Assembly: GCA_910584835.1 (NCBI GenBank)
Contig: CAJUEG010000055.1
Coordinates: forward strand, 1 to 16,680
DNA length: 16,680 nt
Direction: 5' to 3'
Source: an uncultured Oscillospiraceae bacterium
GTDB taxonomy: Bacteria; Bacillota; Clostridia; Oscillospirales; Oscillospiraceae
The translations under genes were made by a program, and so were the position numbers. The notes under the pieces were generated by a model, which saw nothing but the letters and a program-made list of their open reading frames with translations, had not been told where the DNA came from and did not search any database. Shown piece by piece: positions 14,712 to 16,680 of the stretch; position 1 is the stretch's first letter, and each line of letters starts with the position of its first letter.

Positions 14712-15938
14712 TCAGGGGATATAGAACCCGGCGCTGTCCGCCGAGATAAGGATGGCCGAGCCGTCCGGCATGAGCAGCACCGTGCGGGCGCCCTGAGTAC
14801 CCTTCAGGGTATTGTAGAGCTCCAGCTGGTCGGTGTAAATGTCAAGCCGGTCGCCGGTGAGCACAGCCAGATACCGCCCTGCGGCGGAGATGGACATCAC
14901 CTGCTCGTTGAGCTCCAAAACGCGGCGCTGGCCCTGGCTGTCCACCACCCACAGCTCCGCCTGGCTGCCCGCCCGGAACTTGCCCAGCAGGGCCGCGGCA
15001 AAGCCGTCCCCGCTGAGGGTGTACCGCCGCAGGTGCTTGTCCGCCCAGCTCACGCCGGAGGAGCGGCCGTCGTGGCCGGTGATGGTGAGTCCCCGGTCCC
15101 CCAGGGACCACATCGCGGCGGCGGTGTGACAGGTCTCCAGCACCACGCCGCCCCCCAGGCGGCAGGTGAAGTCGGGACTGTATTCCCCGCTGGCGTAGGT
15201 CATGTCATAAAGCTCCAGACTGGTGCTGAAAGCGCCGTCGGCCTGTCCCACGGTGAGTATGCCCAGGGTGTGGCCGTCGTCGGACAGCGCCGCGTCCATG
15301 ACAAAGGCGGAGGACAGGTCGATGCGCATGACGGGGGAGTAGGCGGCGTCATATACCGTCACCGTCCCCCGGTAGCCGCTGGACTGGGTGACCACGGTGA
15401 GCTGGCCGTTTTTGTTCAGCCGGGCGGACAGAATGGATTCCAGCCCCTCCGCGGCCCACACCAGGGAGCGCTGGCCCAGCACATAGAGCTCGGAGCCCCC
15501 GGCGTCGTACACGACGGCCAGGGAGCCGTTGGTGTTCACCACCGGATTTTCCATGTTCACCGACTGATTGATGTACTGAGTTCCGCTGCCGGAGTAGAGG
15601 GAGACGGCGTTGCGGGAGCACACCAGCAGGTCCCCGTCCAGTACGGCAAAGGTGTCGGTAAGGCCGCCGTCGTAGGAAAAAGACTCCGCCCTGCCGTTGT
15701 CGCTGCGGATCAGGGAGCGGTAGTGAAACCAGCGCTTTACGCTGTCCACGTTCAGGCTGTCCCGAAAGGCCACCGCCGCCGCCAGCCCCACCGTCACCAC
15801 CAGCACCACCAGCGTGGCCGTCAGCCGCACCAGGAACCGGGGCAGCTTCCGTTTGGGCTTGGGGGGCTCCTCCTCCGGCCGCCTGGGGCTGGGGTTCAGG
15901 GGCTGAATTTTCGGTTTTTTTTGGCTGTGTTGGTCCAT
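14712..15938 (-). CDS. DUF5711 family membrane-anchored protein
   Basis: A 408-residue protein with a Lys/Pro/Glu-rich cytoplasmic N-terminus (1-35), one membrane helix at about 36-58, and a long extracytoplasmic part made of short repeated beta-strand blocks of the beta-propeller kind (for example GDLLVCSRNAVSLYSG, GSLAVVYDAGGSELYVLG and GRYLAVLTGDRLDIYTD). It fits DUF5711, a Clostridia family of unknown function; no catalytic motif is evident, so a sensing or protein-binding role at the envelope is the cautious guess. The start ATG 15938 has GGAG about seven bases upstream and lies 12 bases after the GNAT stop, so the two are cotranscribed. Confidence 0.78.
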   Translation of the reverse strand: MDQHSQKKPKIQPLNPSPRRPEEEPPKPKRKLPRFLVRLTATLVVLVVTVGLAAAVAFRDSLNVDSVKRWFHYRSLIRSDNGRAESFSYDGGLTDTFAVLDGDLLVCSRNAVSLYSGSGTQYINQSVNMENPVVNTNGSLAVVYDAGGSELYVLGQRSLVWAAEGLESILSARLNKNGQLTVVTQSSGYRGTVTVYDAAYSPVMRIDLSSAFVMDAALSDDGHTLGILTVGQADGAFSTSLELYDMTYASGEYSPDFTCRLGGGVVLETCHTAAAMWSLGDRGLTITGHDGRSSGVSWADKHLRRYTLSGDGFAAALLGKFRAGSQAELWVVDSQGQRRVLELNEQVMSISAAGRYLAVLTGDRLDIYTDQLELYNTLKGTQGARTVLLMPDGSAILISADSAGFYIP

Positions 15939-15950
15939 AAAAACTCCGTT

Positions 15951-16394
15951 TTACAGTGCTTTGGTGAGGTATATCATGTCCACAAGCTGATGTCCGCCCT
16001 CCCAGATGGGGTGGTCGTAGTGGTCGGTGAAAAAATTGGGAACAACGTGGGAGCGGACGAAACCGCACGCCTCGTAGAAGGGGAGGGTGAGGGGGCTGTC
16101 CCCGGTGCCCGCCAGCAGGCGGGCGTACCGGCCCCGGTAGGTCTCCTCCAAAAAGCGGACCAGCCGCCGGCCATAGCCCCGGCGCTGGCATTCGGGGGAT
16201 ACCGCCAGATTTTTCAGCTCCAGCGCGCCGTCTCCCTCGTCGGTGACCACGCACACCGCCTTCACGCCGCCGTCGTCCAGGGCGTACATGGTCCCCCGGT
16301 TCAGATAGCGGTCGATCATATCCTCCTGTTCATCCCCCAGCAAAAGCAGGGGCAGGCAGCGCTTTTTTTCCGTTTTGACCTCGAAAATATTCAC
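15951..16394 (-). CDS. GNAT family N-acetyltransferase
   Basis: A 147-residue GNAT acetyltransferase that would transfer an acetyl group from acetyl-CoA to an amine; the substrate is unknown. Motif A is clear: ELKNLAVSPECQRRGYGRRLV, with the acetyl-CoA pyrophosphate loop QRRGYG at 70-75. Motif B includes FYEACGFV (106-113). It starts with GTG at 16394 that overlaps the truA stop as GTGA, with GAGGA about nine bases upstream inside truA, so translation is probably coupled to truA. The fold is confident, the substrate is not. Confidence 0.88.
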   Translation of the reverse strand: MNIFEVKTEKKRCLPLLLLGDEQEDMIDRYLNRGTMYALDDGGVKAVCVVTDEGDGALELKNLAVSPECQRRGYGRRLVRFLEETYRGRYARLLAGTGDSPLTLPFYEACGFVRSHVVPNFFTDHYDHPIWEGGHQLVDMIYLTKAL

Positions 16395-16680
16395 AGCACA
16401 TTTTCCTCATACCACAAATTTGTCATATACAGCCCGTCAGGCGGCGCGGTGGGCCCCGCCAGGGTGCGGTTGCGGGAGGACAGGATGGCCGGTATGTCCG
16501 CCGGGTCCAGCTTGCCCTCGGCGGCGTAGATGCAGGTGCCCACCATGGCCCGCACCATGTTGTAGAGGAAGCCGTCGGCGCACACCCGGCAGTCGATGAC
16601 GGTCCCCTGCCGTTCGATCTCGAAATAGTGGACGGTGCGCACGGTGGTGCGGGTCTCGGTGCCCACCGAGCGGACGGCGG
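16391..16680 (-). CDS. truA: tRNA pseudouridine synthase A (C-terminal part)
   Basis: The frame is open to the right window edge; 96 residues are seen. They match the C-terminus of TruA, which converts uridine to pseudouridine at tRNA positions 38-40 in the anticodon arm: VRTVHYFEI, GFLYNMVRAMVGT, RNRTLAGPTAPPDGLYM and a closing TNLWYEE. The catalytic Asp lies in the missing N-terminal part. This is the most upstream visible gene of the minus-strand operon truA, GNAT, DUF5711, cvpA; its promoter is outside the window. Confidence 0.93.
   Translation of the reverse strand, partial: AVRSVGTETRTTVRTVHYFEIERQGTVIDCRVCADGFLYNMVRAMVGTCIYAAEGKLDPADIPAILSSRNRTLAGPTAPPDGLYMTNLWYEENVL

Noticed and set aside
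1..16680. CRISPR arrays, tRNA, rRNA, known riboswitches
   Set aside because: No regularly spaced repeats, cloverleaf sequences with conserved T-loop, rRNA segments or recognisable aptamer cores were seen.

Overview
The window looks like chromosome of a high-GC member of the Clostridia, most likely an Oscillospiraceae/Flavonifractor-type gut anaerobe. This is an inference: coding regions are strongly G/C-ending, Shine-Dalgarno sites are of the AAGGAGG type, and DUF5711, DUF4358, DUF975, a ClpE-type unfoldase and a RelB/DinJ-type domain occur together. No rRNA, tRNA, CRISPR array or intact insertion sequence was seen.

Left part, + strand (1-7101): the C-terminal part of a P-type cation ATPase with its own terminator; an odd 350-residue protein joining a RelB/DinJ-like ribbon-helix-helix (RHH) domain to a long helical region; a flotillin followed by a strong terminator; a DUF975 membrane protein under a near-consensus sigma-A promoter; and a eukaryotic-type NADP isocitrate dehydrogenase. 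The RHH promoter and the DUF975 promoter share an 11-base block over the -35 box. The RHH promoter is also centred in a 7-bp dyad. I suggest, as inference, that the RHH protein regulates itself and perhaps the flotillin/DUF975 membrane genes.

Middle (about 7140-9355): a distinctly AT-richer islet with one complete ABC exporter half-transporter. A roughly 410-base leader precedes it, holding an 18-codon peptide ORF that overlaps a 9-bp inverted repeat. A 138-bp element with perfect 19-bp terminal inverted repeats follows it. This has the look of acquired DNA.

Right part, - strand (9354-16680), read from right to left. First comes an operon of truA (partial), a GNAT acetyltransferase (GTGA overlap with truA), a DUF5711 membrane-anchored beta-rich protein and a CvpA-family membrane protein. 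Next, on its own, is a ClpE-like AAA+ unfoldase with a zinc-binding N-terminus, a ClpB-length middle region and a ClpP-docking LGF loop. Last is a two-gene unit of a membrane-anchored transglutaminase-like protein and a DUF4358 lipoprotein. The ClpE gene and the transglutaminase unit each have their own regulatory region with dyad symmetry.

The most unusual items are the RHH-helical fusion beside a flotillin with no visible NfeD or toxin partner, the ABC islet with its leader peptide and IR-bounded element, and the hybrid architecture of the Clp ATPase.
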